A stretch of DNA of 64,000 bases from JADLHS01 sp049840435 (lineage in GTDB: Bacteria; Verrucomicrobiota; Verrucomicrobiia; Limisphaerales; JADLHS01): assembly GCA_049840435.1 (NCBI GenBank), contig JASGKY010000051.1, positions 109,728 through 173,727 on the forward strand. Reading direction: 5' to 3'. Positions 43,680 through 51,366 of this stretch are shown here, one piece after another (position 1 is the first letter of the stretch; every line of letters begins with the position of its first letter). Made by a program: the position numbers and the translations under genes. Below the pieces are notes generated by a model that saw only the letters and a list, made by a program, of their open reading frames with translations, did not search any database and was not told the origin of the DNA.

Positions 43680-44858
43680 TTACACCGTTGCAGCAGCCAA
43701 TGGCTTAGCCTGATTCGAACGCAGGAAATCCATGAACCGCTCCTTCACCTCATGCGGTTTGACCGTCGGACGGCCGATTTCCTTCGGCGAACCAGGCTGA
43801 ATCTTCACATGCAACAGCGACGGCCCTTTTGCGCGCCGGAGTTGTTGGATGCTGGCGCGGATATCTTCGGCACGGTCAGCCGAGAACGCGTTTTGATAGT
43901 TTGTTGCCGCAGCGATTTCCGCAAAGCGTGTGATAGGTGATGACGTGGCTTGCCCGCCGGTCGAGTCGTGTGTTTCGTTATCGAGCACGATGTGCAGCAG
44001 GTTCTTTGGTTGGTAATAACCGATGGTCGCCAATGACCCCAACTTCATCAAAGCCGCGCCATCGCCATCGAGCACCACTACGGGCTGCTCGGGCAACGCG
44101 TGTGCGACGCCAAAACCGATAGCCGAAGCTGTGCCCATGCCGCCCACGACGTAGAGATGATTGGCGCGATCCGCCACGGTGAACAATTCTCGGCCCGTCA
44201 TGCCGGTAGTCGCGATGATTGCTTCGCGGCCAGTGAGTTCACCCATGATGAGTTGAATCGCCTGGGTGCGGGACAATCGCTCCGCACGCAGTACGGTTGG
44301 ACAAAGCTGCGTGGTCGTCTTTACCACGGTGATCTCCGGTTTGCGCGTGAGTTTGTGCGGCGCGACCGTGTCCTTGCTCATGATGAGCGCAAAGGGACGT
44401 TGTCGCTCAGCCATGCTTGCTTCCGCTTGCGCCATCACGCCGGGGATTTCTGCTTCCGTCGTCGGGAACGGCAGCCACGGGATTTCGATGGCGTCCAGCA
44501 ACTGATGCATGATGCGGCCCATCTGTTCGTGTTGCGGCTCGTCGGCGACGCCGGGTTCACCGCGCCACGTCGTGATGAGCAGCGTCGGCACGCGGAATGG
44601 ATAATTCAGCGACGTGAGCGGATTGACCATGTTGCCGAGGCCGGAGTTCTGGCACATCGTCACAGTTTTGCGCCCGCCCAGATACGCGCCGAGCGTGAAA
44701 CCAACCGCCTCGCCCTCGCTTGCCGCGCCGACGTAATCCAGCGACGCGTCATCAATGACGTAATTGATGAAGGGCTTGAGGAACGAGCACGGCACGCCGG
44801 CGTATTGCGAGTAATTCAGCCCGCGCAGATGTTCAATGAAAGAAGCGGCGTTGAGCAT
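43680..44858 (-). CDS. ppd: Phosphonopyruvate decarboxylase
   Basis: 392 residues, a ThDP- and Mg-dependent decarboxylase that turns phosphonopyruvate into phosphonoacetaldehyde. This pulls the unfavourable PEP mutase reaction forward. Family features: the N-terminal YSQYAGVPCSFLKPFINYVI, AASEGEAVGFTLGAYLGGRK with the catalytic Glu, QNSGLGNMVNPLTSL, and VVLDGDGAALMKLGSLATIG with the GDG...N-type ThDP motif and DNETHDSTGGQAT. Normal length for Ppd/AepY. It lies two bases after the PEP mutase gene and 5 bases before phnW, one operon. Similarity to sulfopyruvate decarboxylases exists, but the context fixes the role. Confidence 0.93.
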   Translation of the reverse strand: MLNAASFIEHLRGLNYSQYAGVPCSFLKPFINYVIDDASLDYVGAASEGEAVGFTLGAYLGGRKTVTMCQNSGLGNMVNPLTSLNYPFRVPTLLITTWRGEPGVADEPQHEQMGRIMHQLLDAIEIPWLPFPTTEAEIPGVMAQAEASMAERQRPFALIMSKDTVAPHKLTRKPEITVVKTTTQLCPTVLRAERLSRTQAIQLIMGELTGREAIIATTGMTGRELFTVADRANHLYVVGGMGTASAIGFGVAHALPEQPVVVLDGDGAALMKLGSLATIGYYQPKNLLHIVLDNETHDSTGGQATSSPITRFAEIAAATNYQNAFSADRAEDIRASIQQLRRAKGPSLLHVKIQPGSPKEIGRPTVKPHEVKERFMDFLRSNQAKPLAAATV

Positions 44859-44860
44859 GG

Positions 44861-46465
44861 TCAGAAATTTTGAGCTTCGAGCAGCGTCTCGGCGTTGTCC
44901 ACGTCGAGCCAGTGGCCGGTGATGAAATGCACCTTGATCGGCGTGCCTTGCGCGAGCAGATGACGGAATAGATCATCGAAACGCAACCGGTTGAAATCCG
45001 CGCGTTGTGAAAGTTCTTCGAGCGCCTGCTTCAACTGTGCTGAACCGCGCGCGTTGGTCTTCACCAAGCCAATCCATTCGCCATTGATCTGCGCCTTGGA
45101 CAGATCCGCGCTCATGGCCTTGAGCATCACGTCGTCCTCGGAATACTTCAGCGAGAAAGGTCGCGTCGTCGTCACGTAATCCACCTGACCCACCGGCTTG
45201 CGCTGCTCCCAACCGGCATCCACGACGACCACAATGTCGTGCGAGTCTGAAAGCAGATTGCTCAGGACGTAGCGGCGGAACAGGATGTCGCCGAACGTCA
45301 AAACCACTTCGCCATCGAGCCATTGCGCGGCCTTTTTCAGTGACGCCAACTCCGCCGTGCTGGCGAATTCGTCGTTGTCCACAAAGGTCACGTCGGGCGC
45401 TTGGACTTCGTTTTTCGCAAAGCCACGGACGACGACCACTTCCTTGATGCGTTCGGTGCGCAGATCTGCGACGAGTTTGTGTAGCAGCGGCGCGTTCCCG
45501 ATGCGCACCATCGCCTTGGGCAACTTGCGTGTGACCTCGCCCAACTCCGCACCTTGCGACGCCGCGAGAATGACGGCGCGGGCGAACTCGTTCTTCCGCG
45601 GCAGATAGCGGTCCTCCGCCTCGGCCAGTTCATCAGCGCGCTGCAGGCGGAACACTTCTTTCACCGTCGCCACCTTGTCTTCGATGCTCACGAGTGAACG
45701 TTCCTGGAAAATCGTGCGCGTCACGTTCTGCATCGCGGTGATCGCCGCGCGGCAATTGTGATTAGCCCAGATGACCAAGTTGTATCCCGCCTGCTCGAAC
45801 AACTCAACGGGCGTGGAGTAATACGTCGTCGGCACGCAGATGAGCGGGCATTTGCCGCCCCAAGCTTTGCCGAAGGCGAGCACCTGGTCGGGCGTTTTCT
45901 TTTTGCTGTGGATGAGCAACGCGTCTGCACCAGCCGCATGATACGCCTCCGCGCGCCGCAACATCTCGTCCAAGCCCCAACCTGCGATGAACGCCTCCAG
46001 TCGTGCCACGACGCAAAAATCTGGGTCGCTTTGCGCGTCCTTCATTGATTTGATCTTGCCAGCGAATTCATCCACGTCCGCCAACGCCTGCTTCTCGCCG
46101 TCAATGAACGAGTTCGTCTTGGGAAAAAGTTTATCCTCAATACAGACCGCCGCGACACCGCGTTGCTCGAGCTTTTGCACGAGTCGCCGGGCGTTATTGA
46201 AATTGCCGAAGCCAGTGTCACCATCGAGCAGGATGGGAATATTCGTGGCGTCGCTCATGAACTCGACGACCTCGAGCACCTGCGTCCAGCTGGCTTCGTT
46301 GTTGTCGCGCACGCCGAGCGCGGCGGAGATCGAGAGCCCGCTGGCCCAGATACCCTTGAAGCCGGCTTCCGCGACGATGGTGGCGCTCAGACCATTGTGC
46401 GCTTCCATCAGGAATTGAATCGGGCCGGCCTTCAGCAGTTGGCGGAATTGCGTCGTTTTCTTCAT
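44861..46465 (-). CDS. PEP mutase fused to a nucleotidyltransferase-like domain
   Basis: 534 residues. Domain one (about 1-285) is phosphoenolpyruvate mutase, which converts PEP to phosphonopyruvate and commits carbon to C-P bond formation. Its diagnostic EDKxxxxxNS motif is present as EDKLFPKTNSF at about residues 110-120, with the metal-binding LLDGDTGFGNFN before it. Domain two (about 294-534) has a nucleotidyltransferase fold: FARAVILAASQGAELGEVTR, KLPKAMVRIGNAPLLHKLV and LTFGDILFRRYVL. The GxGxRL loop is altered to QGAEL, so activity is uncertain. Such fusions are known from phosphonate loci with CTP activation (PntC-type). ATG 46465 starts at the mutase fold; the earlier ATG at 46513 adds 16 basic residues. 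Confidence 0.93.
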   Translation of the reverse strand: MKKTTQFRQLLKAGPIQFLMEAHNGLSATIVAEAGFKGIWASGLSISAALGVRDNNEASWTQVLEVVEFMSDATNIPILLDGDTGFGNFNNARRLVQKLEQRGVAAVCIEDKLFPKTNSFIDGEKQALADVDEFAGKIKSMKDAQSDPDFCVVARLEAFIAGWGLDEMLRRAEAYHAAGADALLIHSKKKTPDQVLAFGKAWGGKCPLICVPTTYYSTPVELFEQAGYNLVIWANHNCRAAITAMQNVTRTIFQERSLVSIEDKVATVKEVFRLQRADELAEAEDRYLPRKNEFARAVILAASQGAELGEVTRKLPKAMVRIGNAPLLHKLVADLRTERIKEVVVVRGFAKNEVQAPDVTFVDNDEFASTAELASLKKAAQWLDGEVVLTFGDILFRRYVLSNLLSDSHDIVVVVDAGWEQRKPVGQVDYVTTTRPFSLKYSEDDVMLKAMSADLSKAQINGEWIGLVKTNARGSAQLKQALEELSQRADFNRLRFDDLFRHLLAQGTPIKVHFITGHWLDVDNAETLLEAQNF

Positions 46466-46552
46466 CAAAAGCCCGTGAGCTTGGCCCGCAACCCGCGCGG
46501 GACGCAATCTCATTTATGGGCGCGAACAAGTTGGTGGTGATTCGACTTGAAC

Positions 46553-46567
46553 CAACCCCTCGGGTTG
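46553..46567. promoter_or_regulatory. Palindrome between the two phosphonate arms
   Basis: A perfect six-base inverted repeat CAACCC-CTC-GGGTTG lies in the 116-base region between the divergent genes at 46465 (minus) and 46582 (plus), 15 bases before the plus-strand ATG. It might be an operator or simply a small hairpin in the mRNA leader. No clear promoter boxes were found around it. Confidence 0.3.
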
Positions 46568-46581
46568 TCTAGCCATTAGCC

Positions 46582-47349
46582 ATGCAAACGGCTGTTGCCC
46601 CCGAAAAAACCAAGACCACCGCTGACATCGAAAGCGTCATCGCCCGGCAAGTCGCCGCGCTGGATGCGAATCAACTGCGCAAGACCTATTACGATCAGGA
46701 CGAGTTCCTCATCCTCGAAAACTTTCTGCCAGCGGAAATCATGTCGCAATGGGACCAGCAGCTCGTGGCGTTGAAGCCGCATTTGCATCGCAGCTTCATT
46801 CCGAAGCATAAGAAGGGCGGCAGCGTCGCTTACGATACCGTTTGTGAACTCGGCCCGGCAATGAACGCCGTCTACCAGAGCAAGGCACTGCTTGGCTTGC
46901 TCAAGAAAATCACCGACGCGGAGATGAAGGAATGCCCGGACTCGGATCTGCATCGTTGCGCGCTCTACGCCTACACCGAGGAAGGTGATCACATCGGCTG
47001 GCATTACGACACATCGTATTACAAAGATCGTCGCTGGACGCTGCTTGTGGGTTTCCAGGACAACTCCAGCGCGCGTCTCGTCTGCAAGTTGCACACGAAG
47101 AATCCCGGCCACCAGCACGTGGATCTCGTCCTGAAAGTTTCGCCCGGCACGCTCGTGTTGTTCAACGGCGACAAGGTTTATCACGCCGTCACGCCCACCA
47201 AGGCGAACGAGGAGCGCTTCATGGTTTCGATGCAATACGTCACGTCCGGCGATATGAATCCGTTCATGCGTTTCGTGTCGAACATGAAGGACTCCATCGC
47301 CTACTTCGGCCTCAAACAAGTCTTCCTCGGTGGGAAAAAGAAGAAATAG
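46582..47349 (+). CDS. 2-Oxoglutarate/Fe(II)-dependent oxygenase
   Basis: 255 residues with a double-stranded beta-helix fold. The iron-binding triad is visible: GWHYDTSYYKD supplies His141 and Asp143, and VYHAVTPT supplies His201, with an Arg in ERFMVSMQY that would hold the 2-oxoglutarate. The N-terminal RKTYYDQDEFLILENFLPAE is a usual opening. The oxygenase is transcribed away from PEP mutase and heads the second phosphonate arm. A hydroxylation of AEP or of its lipid, as known for 1-hydroxy-AEP, is a reasonable but unproven role. The C-terminus is very Lys-rich (GGKKKK). Confidence 0.85.
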   Translation: MQTAVAPEKTKTTADIESVIARQVAALDANQLRKTYYDQDEFLILENFLPAEIMSQWDQQLVALKPHLHRSFIPKHKKGGSVAYDTVCELGPAMNAVYQSKALLGLLKKITDAEMKECPDSDLHRCALYAYTEEGDHIGWHYDTSYYKDRRWTLLVGFQDNSSARLVCKLHTKNPGHQHVDLVLKVSPGTLVLFNGDKVYHAVTPTKANEERFMVSMQYVTSGDMNPFMRFVSNMKDSIAYFGLKQVFLGGKKKK

Positions 47350-47419
47350 GTGTGGCACGGTGAGGAACAGCTATTGCAGCGATAGGCTTAGGTCCGAAAA
47401 CGAGATGTGGCGCGGCAGC

Positions 47420-47503
47420 GTCTTGGACTGCGGCAGCCCTCTGTCGCTCTTCCAGCGTGAGCCTGTGATTCCAAATCGGCAGGGGGCTGCCACAGTCCAA
47501 GAC
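47420..47503. repeat. REP-like hairpin with 24-base arms
   Basis: Left arm GTCTTGGACTGCGGCAGCCC plus TCTG (47420-47443) matches the reverse complement of the right arm (47480-47503) at 22 of 24 positions. The 36-base loop contains smaller repeats. It lies between the oxygenase and the phosphatidyltransferase genes and resembles a dispersed intergenic palindrome type rather than a terminator, as no T-run follows. Confidence 0.7.
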
Positions 47504-47541
47504 CTCGCGGAGTTTCGCGGACCAGATTGTTTCCGCCTGTC

Positions 47542-48648
47542 ATGAGTTTTCCCGCCGTCATCTTTTGCGAAGCGAACTCCGCGTCTCAACGCATAGCGGG
47601 CTTGTGCGTGTTGGACAGATTACTCGTCGCTGCACATCGAGCAGGTGCGACAAATATCACAGTCGTTTCTACAACGTCTTTGCCTCAATTAAAACGCGCA
47701 CCCGCACTCGGTATCACTTTTCAAAGGGCGGCGCATTTGCCGGAGGCAAGTAGTCCGGTGTTAGTGCTTTCGACCGACGCGCTGGTTCAAACTGCTGATT
47801 TGAAGCGCGTCATCGAACAACGCGGACGTTTAGCAAAACCAGACGGCGCTTTGTTGCCGGCTGGTGTGCTCGATTCCATTTCCGCCGCACCGCTTGATTC
47901 ACAGCTCGCAAAGCTCCCTACAGTTACAGCCGTGGGCGTTGCCGAACCGATCCGCGATGCCGTCTCCGCCGCAAATGCGACGCGTCAACTCTGGGCTTCC
48001 CTCACATCGTCCGCTGATGGATTGGTGGACAAGTATTTCAATCGGCCTGTTGGGCGCGCGCTGTTCTCGAAGTTGCTCATCCACACGCCGATTTCGCCGA
48101 ATCAGGTCTCGGTCGTTGCAACTTTGATTGGATTGCTTTCAGCCGCGTGTTTTGCGGAAGGCAGCGCAAAGACAGCCATCTGGGGGGCAATTTTGCTGCA
48201 ACTTTCCGCCATCGTGGATTGCGTGGACGGCGATCTCGCTCGCGTGTTATTCAAGGAATCGCCGCTCGGTAAATGGCTTGATATCGTAGGCGATCAAATC
48301 GTGCATATCAGCGTGTTCGCCTGCATCGGCATTGGCCTGTATCGCGTCGGCAGCGTTGCGCCGGTCTTACTGCTGGCAACGAGCGCGGCGATTGGCGTGG
48401 TAATTTCCTTCATCATCGTGATGCGCGGACTGATGCAGCCGGAGTCGCAACGTAATTCGCGGCTGCAAAAATTGATTGATGCGACCACAAATCGCGACTT
48501 CTCCGTACTGCTGCTCATCCTCGCCTTCGTCGGCAAGCTGGAATGGTTTCTCTGGCTCACGGCCATCGGCGTACATGTGTTCTGGGTGTTGGCGCTGAGT
48601 CTGCAATTCAATCGCGCCACTCCGGCGGGTGCAAAGGAATCGCGTTGA
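47542..48648 (+). CDS. CDP-alcohol phosphatidyltransferase with N-terminal nucleotidyltransferase-like domain
   Basis: About 368 residues. The C-terminal 220 residues are a CDP-alcohol phosphatidyltransferase with six membrane helices and a perfect catalytic motif, DCVDGDLARVLF followed by GKWLDIVGD (D-xx-DG-xx-AR-x8-G-xxx-D-xxx-D). The first 130 residues (RIAGLCVLDRLLVAAHRAGA, TNITVVST) look like a nucleotidyltransferase fold without its GxGxR loop, as in fused inositol-phosphate cytidylyltransferase/DIPP synthases. The enzyme would move a CDP-activated head group, possibly CDP-AEP, to a lipid alcohol. ATG 47542 is preferred over 47527. It is coupled to the next gene by a TGATG overlap. Confidence 0.87.
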   Translation: MSFPAVIFCEANSASQRIAGLCVLDRLLVAAHRAGATNITVVSTTSLPQLKRAPALGITFQRAAHLPEASSPVLVLSTDALVQTADLKRVIEQRGRLAKPDGALLPAGVLDSISAAPLDSQLAKLPTVTAVGVAEPIRDAVSAANATRQLWASLTSSADGLVDKYFNRPVGRALFSKLLIHTPISPNQVSVVATLIGLLSAACFAEGSAKTAIWGAILLQLSAIVDCVDGDLARVLFKESPLGKWLDIVGDQIVHISVFACIGIGLYRVGSVAPVLLLATSAAIGVVISFIIVMRGLMQPESQRNSRLQKLIDATTNRDFSVLLLILAFVGKLEWFLWLTAIGVHVFWVLALSLQFNRATPAGAKESR

Positions 48649-49664
48649 TGAAAATCGCGCTGCGCTGGATTTTATTTCTGCTCGGGCTGGGGCTGTTCGG
48701 TTGGTTCATCCAGCGCGCCGGGCCGGCGGAGATCTGGACCAACGTCCAAAAACTCGGCTGGCTCGCTCCCGTCATCGTGCTGCCATATCTGGTGGTCTAT
48801 TTGTTCGACACATGGGGCTGGTATCTCGCGTTCGGCAAATACGCCGCGATGAAGCCAAAGTTTCTCACCCTGTTCCGCGTGCGCTGGGCCGGCGAGGCGG
48901 TGAACAACGTCATCCCCTCCGGTTACGTCGGTGGCGAAGCGGTGAAGGCTTACCTACTGCACAAACGCGGCGTGCCAGGGCTGACATGCGGCACGAGCGT
49001 GGTAGCGTCGAAGACTTGTCAGGTCATTGCCCAAGTGGCGTTCATCGGACTCGGCGCATTGCTGGCGTTGCCGATTCTGCCGGCGGATTCCGGCGCACGT
49101 CAGGGCATGATGGTGATCACGGTCGCAGCGTTCGGGGTCGTGGGCTTGCTGCTGTTGCTGCAACGGCGAGGCATGTTCAGCACCGTGCAGGGCGTGTTGA
49201 AACGCTTTAATCTCCGTTTCAAAGCGATTGAGAAACACGAAGCCAGTTTCCGCAAGCTCGACGATCAGGTTTATCAGTTTTACCACACGGACCGGCTGCG
49301 GTTTTTCCAGACCACCTTCGTCTATTTCCTTGGCTGGCTGGCGGACGCGCTGGAGATCTATGTCGTGTGCCATCTGCTCGGGCTGCCGTTGTCCGTCGCG
49401 GAAGCGGTCACGATTGAAGCGTTCATCAGCGTGGCAAAAGCGATGGGCATTTTTGTTCCCGCAGCGTTGGGTGTGCAAGAGTCGGGCGTGGTGTTGCTCT
49501 TCAAAATCTTTGCGCTGCCGGCGCCGATTGCGGTGACCTACGCCATCCTGCGCCGCGGGCGGGAATTGTTTTACGTGCTCGTCGGCGGCATTCTGCTCTA
49601 CACGGAAGAGACGTCGCTCAAAGGGACGCTCGAACACGCCGCGCAAGAAGCCCGCACTGACTGA
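48648..49664 (+). CDS. LPG-synthase-TM (UPF0104)-family membrane protein
   Basis: 338 residues with about seven to eight membrane helices, for example IALRWILFLLGLGLFGWFIQ and VIVLPYLVVYLFDTWGWYLA. Family marks are VNNVIPSGYVGGEAVKAYLL and IFVPAALGVQESGVVLLFKI. Members include the membrane part of lysyl-phosphatidylglycerol synthase, which flips the modified lipid, and AglD-type proteins. It starts in the stop codon of the CDP-alcohol transferase gene, so the two are made together. A role as flippase or accessory for the phosphonolipid is an inference from this coupling. Confidence 0.85.
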   Translation: MKIALRWILFLLGLGLFGWFIQRAGPAEIWTNVQKLGWLAPVIVLPYLVVYLFDTWGWYLAFGKYAAMKPKFLTLFRVRWAGEAVNNVIPSGYVGGEAVKAYLLHKRGVPGLTCGTSVVASKTCQVIAQVAFIGLGALLALPILPADSGARQGMMVITVAAFGVVGLLLLLQRRGMFSTVQGVLKRFNLRFKAIEKHEASFRKLDDQVYQFYHTDRLRFFQTTFVYFLGWLADALEIYVVCHLLGLPLSVAEAVTIEAFISVAKAMGIFVPAALGVQESGVVLLFKIFALPAPIAVTYAILRRGRELFYVLVGGILLYTEETSLKGTLEHAAQEARTD

Positions 49665-49682
49665 CAAGTTTTCAATCAATTC

Positions 49683-50435
49683 ATGCAAGCCATCATCTAC
49701 GCCGCCGGAATCGGAATGCGCCTGAAGTCCACCTTCGGCGAACGCCCCAAAATCCTCCTCGAGTTCGGCGGACAATCCTTGCTCGAGCGCCATCTGCAGC
49801 GTCTCCGCGAAGTGGGTGTCAAACAGCTCACCATCGTCGCGGGTTATCAGCAGCAACAGATCGCTGCCTTGCTGCCGACGTTGAGTGAGCGTTACGGCAT
49901 TGCCATCCAACAACTCATCAACCCGGATTTCACCGAAGGCAGTGTGCTGAGTTTTGCCGCATCCATTCCCGTGCTGCAAACCATCGGGGCAGGCGACCGA
50001 GTGTTGTTGATGGACGGCGATGTATTGTATCCGTCCGCGTTTTTGCGGCGGTTGGTAAACACGCCCCAACGCACTGCGCTGTTGATTGATCGCGAATATT
50101 CCACCGCTGATGACGATCCGGTGCTCGTCCCGATTGCGAGCGGCCGCCCGTTTGACTTCGTGAAGAAATGGCAGGGCCAAGCCGAGCAGATCGGCGAATC
50201 CATCGGCTTCTTCAAGGTGGCGGGGGCGGACCTGCTGGAGTTGATTGCACTCACACAGCAGATGAGCGCCGCCAACCGTAAAGCTTCCTACGACGACGTC
50301 CTGCGCCAGCTCGTGCAAGCCGGGCGATTCGGCCACGTGGACGTCACCGGTCTGCCGTGGACGGAAATTGATTTCCCTGGCGACGTCGAGCGGGCGCGTG
50401 CTGAAGTGCTGCCCGCGATTACGAACGCCAACTAA
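49683..50435 (+). CDS. Nucleotidyltransferase (PntC/LicC-like cytidylyltransferase)
   Basis: 250 residues, one GT-A-type nucleotidyltransferase domain. The N-terminus QAIIYAAGIGMRLKSTFGER has an intact GxGxRL loop and PKILLEFGGQSLLERHL follows, with the catalytic Lys in PK. LLMDGDVLYPSAFL is the metal-binding motif and EIDFPGDVERARAE closes the site. LicC and PntC enzymes of this size activate phosphocholine or phosphonates with CTP. Placed behind a CDP-alcohol transferase in a phosphonate locus, CTP:AEP cytidylyltransferase is a good working hypothesis; a sugar-phosphate or inositol-phosphate substrate cannot be excluded. Confidence 0.82.
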   Translation: MQAIIYAAGIGMRLKSTFGERPKILLEFGGQSLLERHLQRLREVGVKQLTIVAGYQQQQIAALLPTLSERYGIAIQQLINPDFTEGSVLSFAASIPVLQTIGAGDRVLLMDGDVLYPSAFLRRLVNTPQRTALLIDREYSTADDDPVLVPIASGRPFDFVKKWQGQAEQIGESIGFFKVAGADLLELIALTQQMSAANRKASYDDVLRQLVQAGRFGHVDVTGLPWTEIDFPGDVERARAEVLPAITNAN

Positions 50436-50462
50436 TCGCTTGTTCGTGGCTGACAAGAGGCC

Positions 50463-51350
50463 TCACTGTTTGTCCAACGCCTCGAAAGCAATCGGATCAA
50501 TAGATTTGAGCGCGAGCCGCAGCGCCTGCATCTCATAGCTGTTGGTTGGCGTCGTAGCTATACGTGCGATCAAATCTGGCCAGGCAGCCTTGGCTTCAGG
50601 CCCAAAACTCGCAATGGCGCTGAACACCTGATACTCCGGCGCAAGTTGGTTTTTCCCAGTTGCTGTAACAGCGCGGGCACGCTCAATTCGGGATGACTAT
50701 GAATGCTGCCGAGCGCGATCACGGTCGGCGCCACCCAAACCACGCGGTTGGTTTGCATCAACCCCGCCACCAGGATCGGCGTTGCCGCGGCGGCGTTTGT
50801 TCCTTGCAGACCGAGAATGGTCGCTAACCGTCCCCATTCCTCGCCGCTCGCGTTCGGCAACTTCTCTAGGTACGGCTGTAACGGCTCCTCGCGGATGCGC
50901 ACCAGTGCGGCCATCGCGGCGATGCGCAATTGATCTTGATGCAACTCCACCTTGGTCTGGCTGAGCGCTTCAAGCTCCGGAATGGCGGCTTTCGCTCGCG
51001 GCCCAAGTCGGGTCAATGCCCGTACCGGCAGCAGCACGGCGCCCGCCATCGTAATCGCGGTCACTGGTGAAATCACCGAGCCGGTTTATCAAACGCGCCA
51101 AGCCCTCTTTCAGCTTGGACGGTTTCCATTCGAGTTGGCGGGCCAGCCAACGCACGGCCCGATCATCGAATTCGGCAAAGGCAGCGGTTTCTCTTTCAGC
51201 CGGTTCAGTTCCGTGATGTTGCCAGGGTTCAATCCAGTAGGAAATCGGATGCCCAAGGTAGTCCGGCTCGCGCCGATCGTAGGCCCGCCAGATCACGACC
51301 AACGCGACGACCACTAGCGCAGCTACCATCCATGTCCGGGCCTTCCGCAT
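50463..51350 (-). CDS. HEAT-repeat-like membrane-anchored protein, two frameshifts
   Basis: Three frames join to one protein of about 295 residues. ATG 51350 starts with MRKARTWMVAALVVVALVVI, a membrane anchor, then ISYWIEPWQHHG and AFAEFDDRAVRWLARQLEWK. Near 51064-51072 the frame shifts to ISPVTAITMAGAVLLPV, GPRAKAAIPELEAL and QLRIAAMAALVRIREEPLQP. At an A/T homopolymer near 50650-50656 it shifts again to PEYQVFSAIASFGPEAKAAW and ends with FEALDKQ at 50463. The repeating helix pattern with AKAAIPEL / AKAAWPDL is typical of HEAT repeats in secreted Verrucomicrobia-Planctomycetes proteins. Role unknown. Confidence 0.7.
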
Positions 51351-51366
51351 GGTGGAACGGTTTGGT

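Noticed and set aside
46535..46575. A tRNA-like TTCGACTTGAACC stretch
   Set aside because: No acceptor, D or anticodon arms can be formed around it; no tRNA gene was found anywhere in the window.
48954..50456. A 500-codon minus-strand frame opposite the LPG-TM and nucleotidyltransferase genes
   Set aside because: Spans two unrelated genes, is Gln/His-rich and without conserved motifs, so it is a GC-bias artefact.
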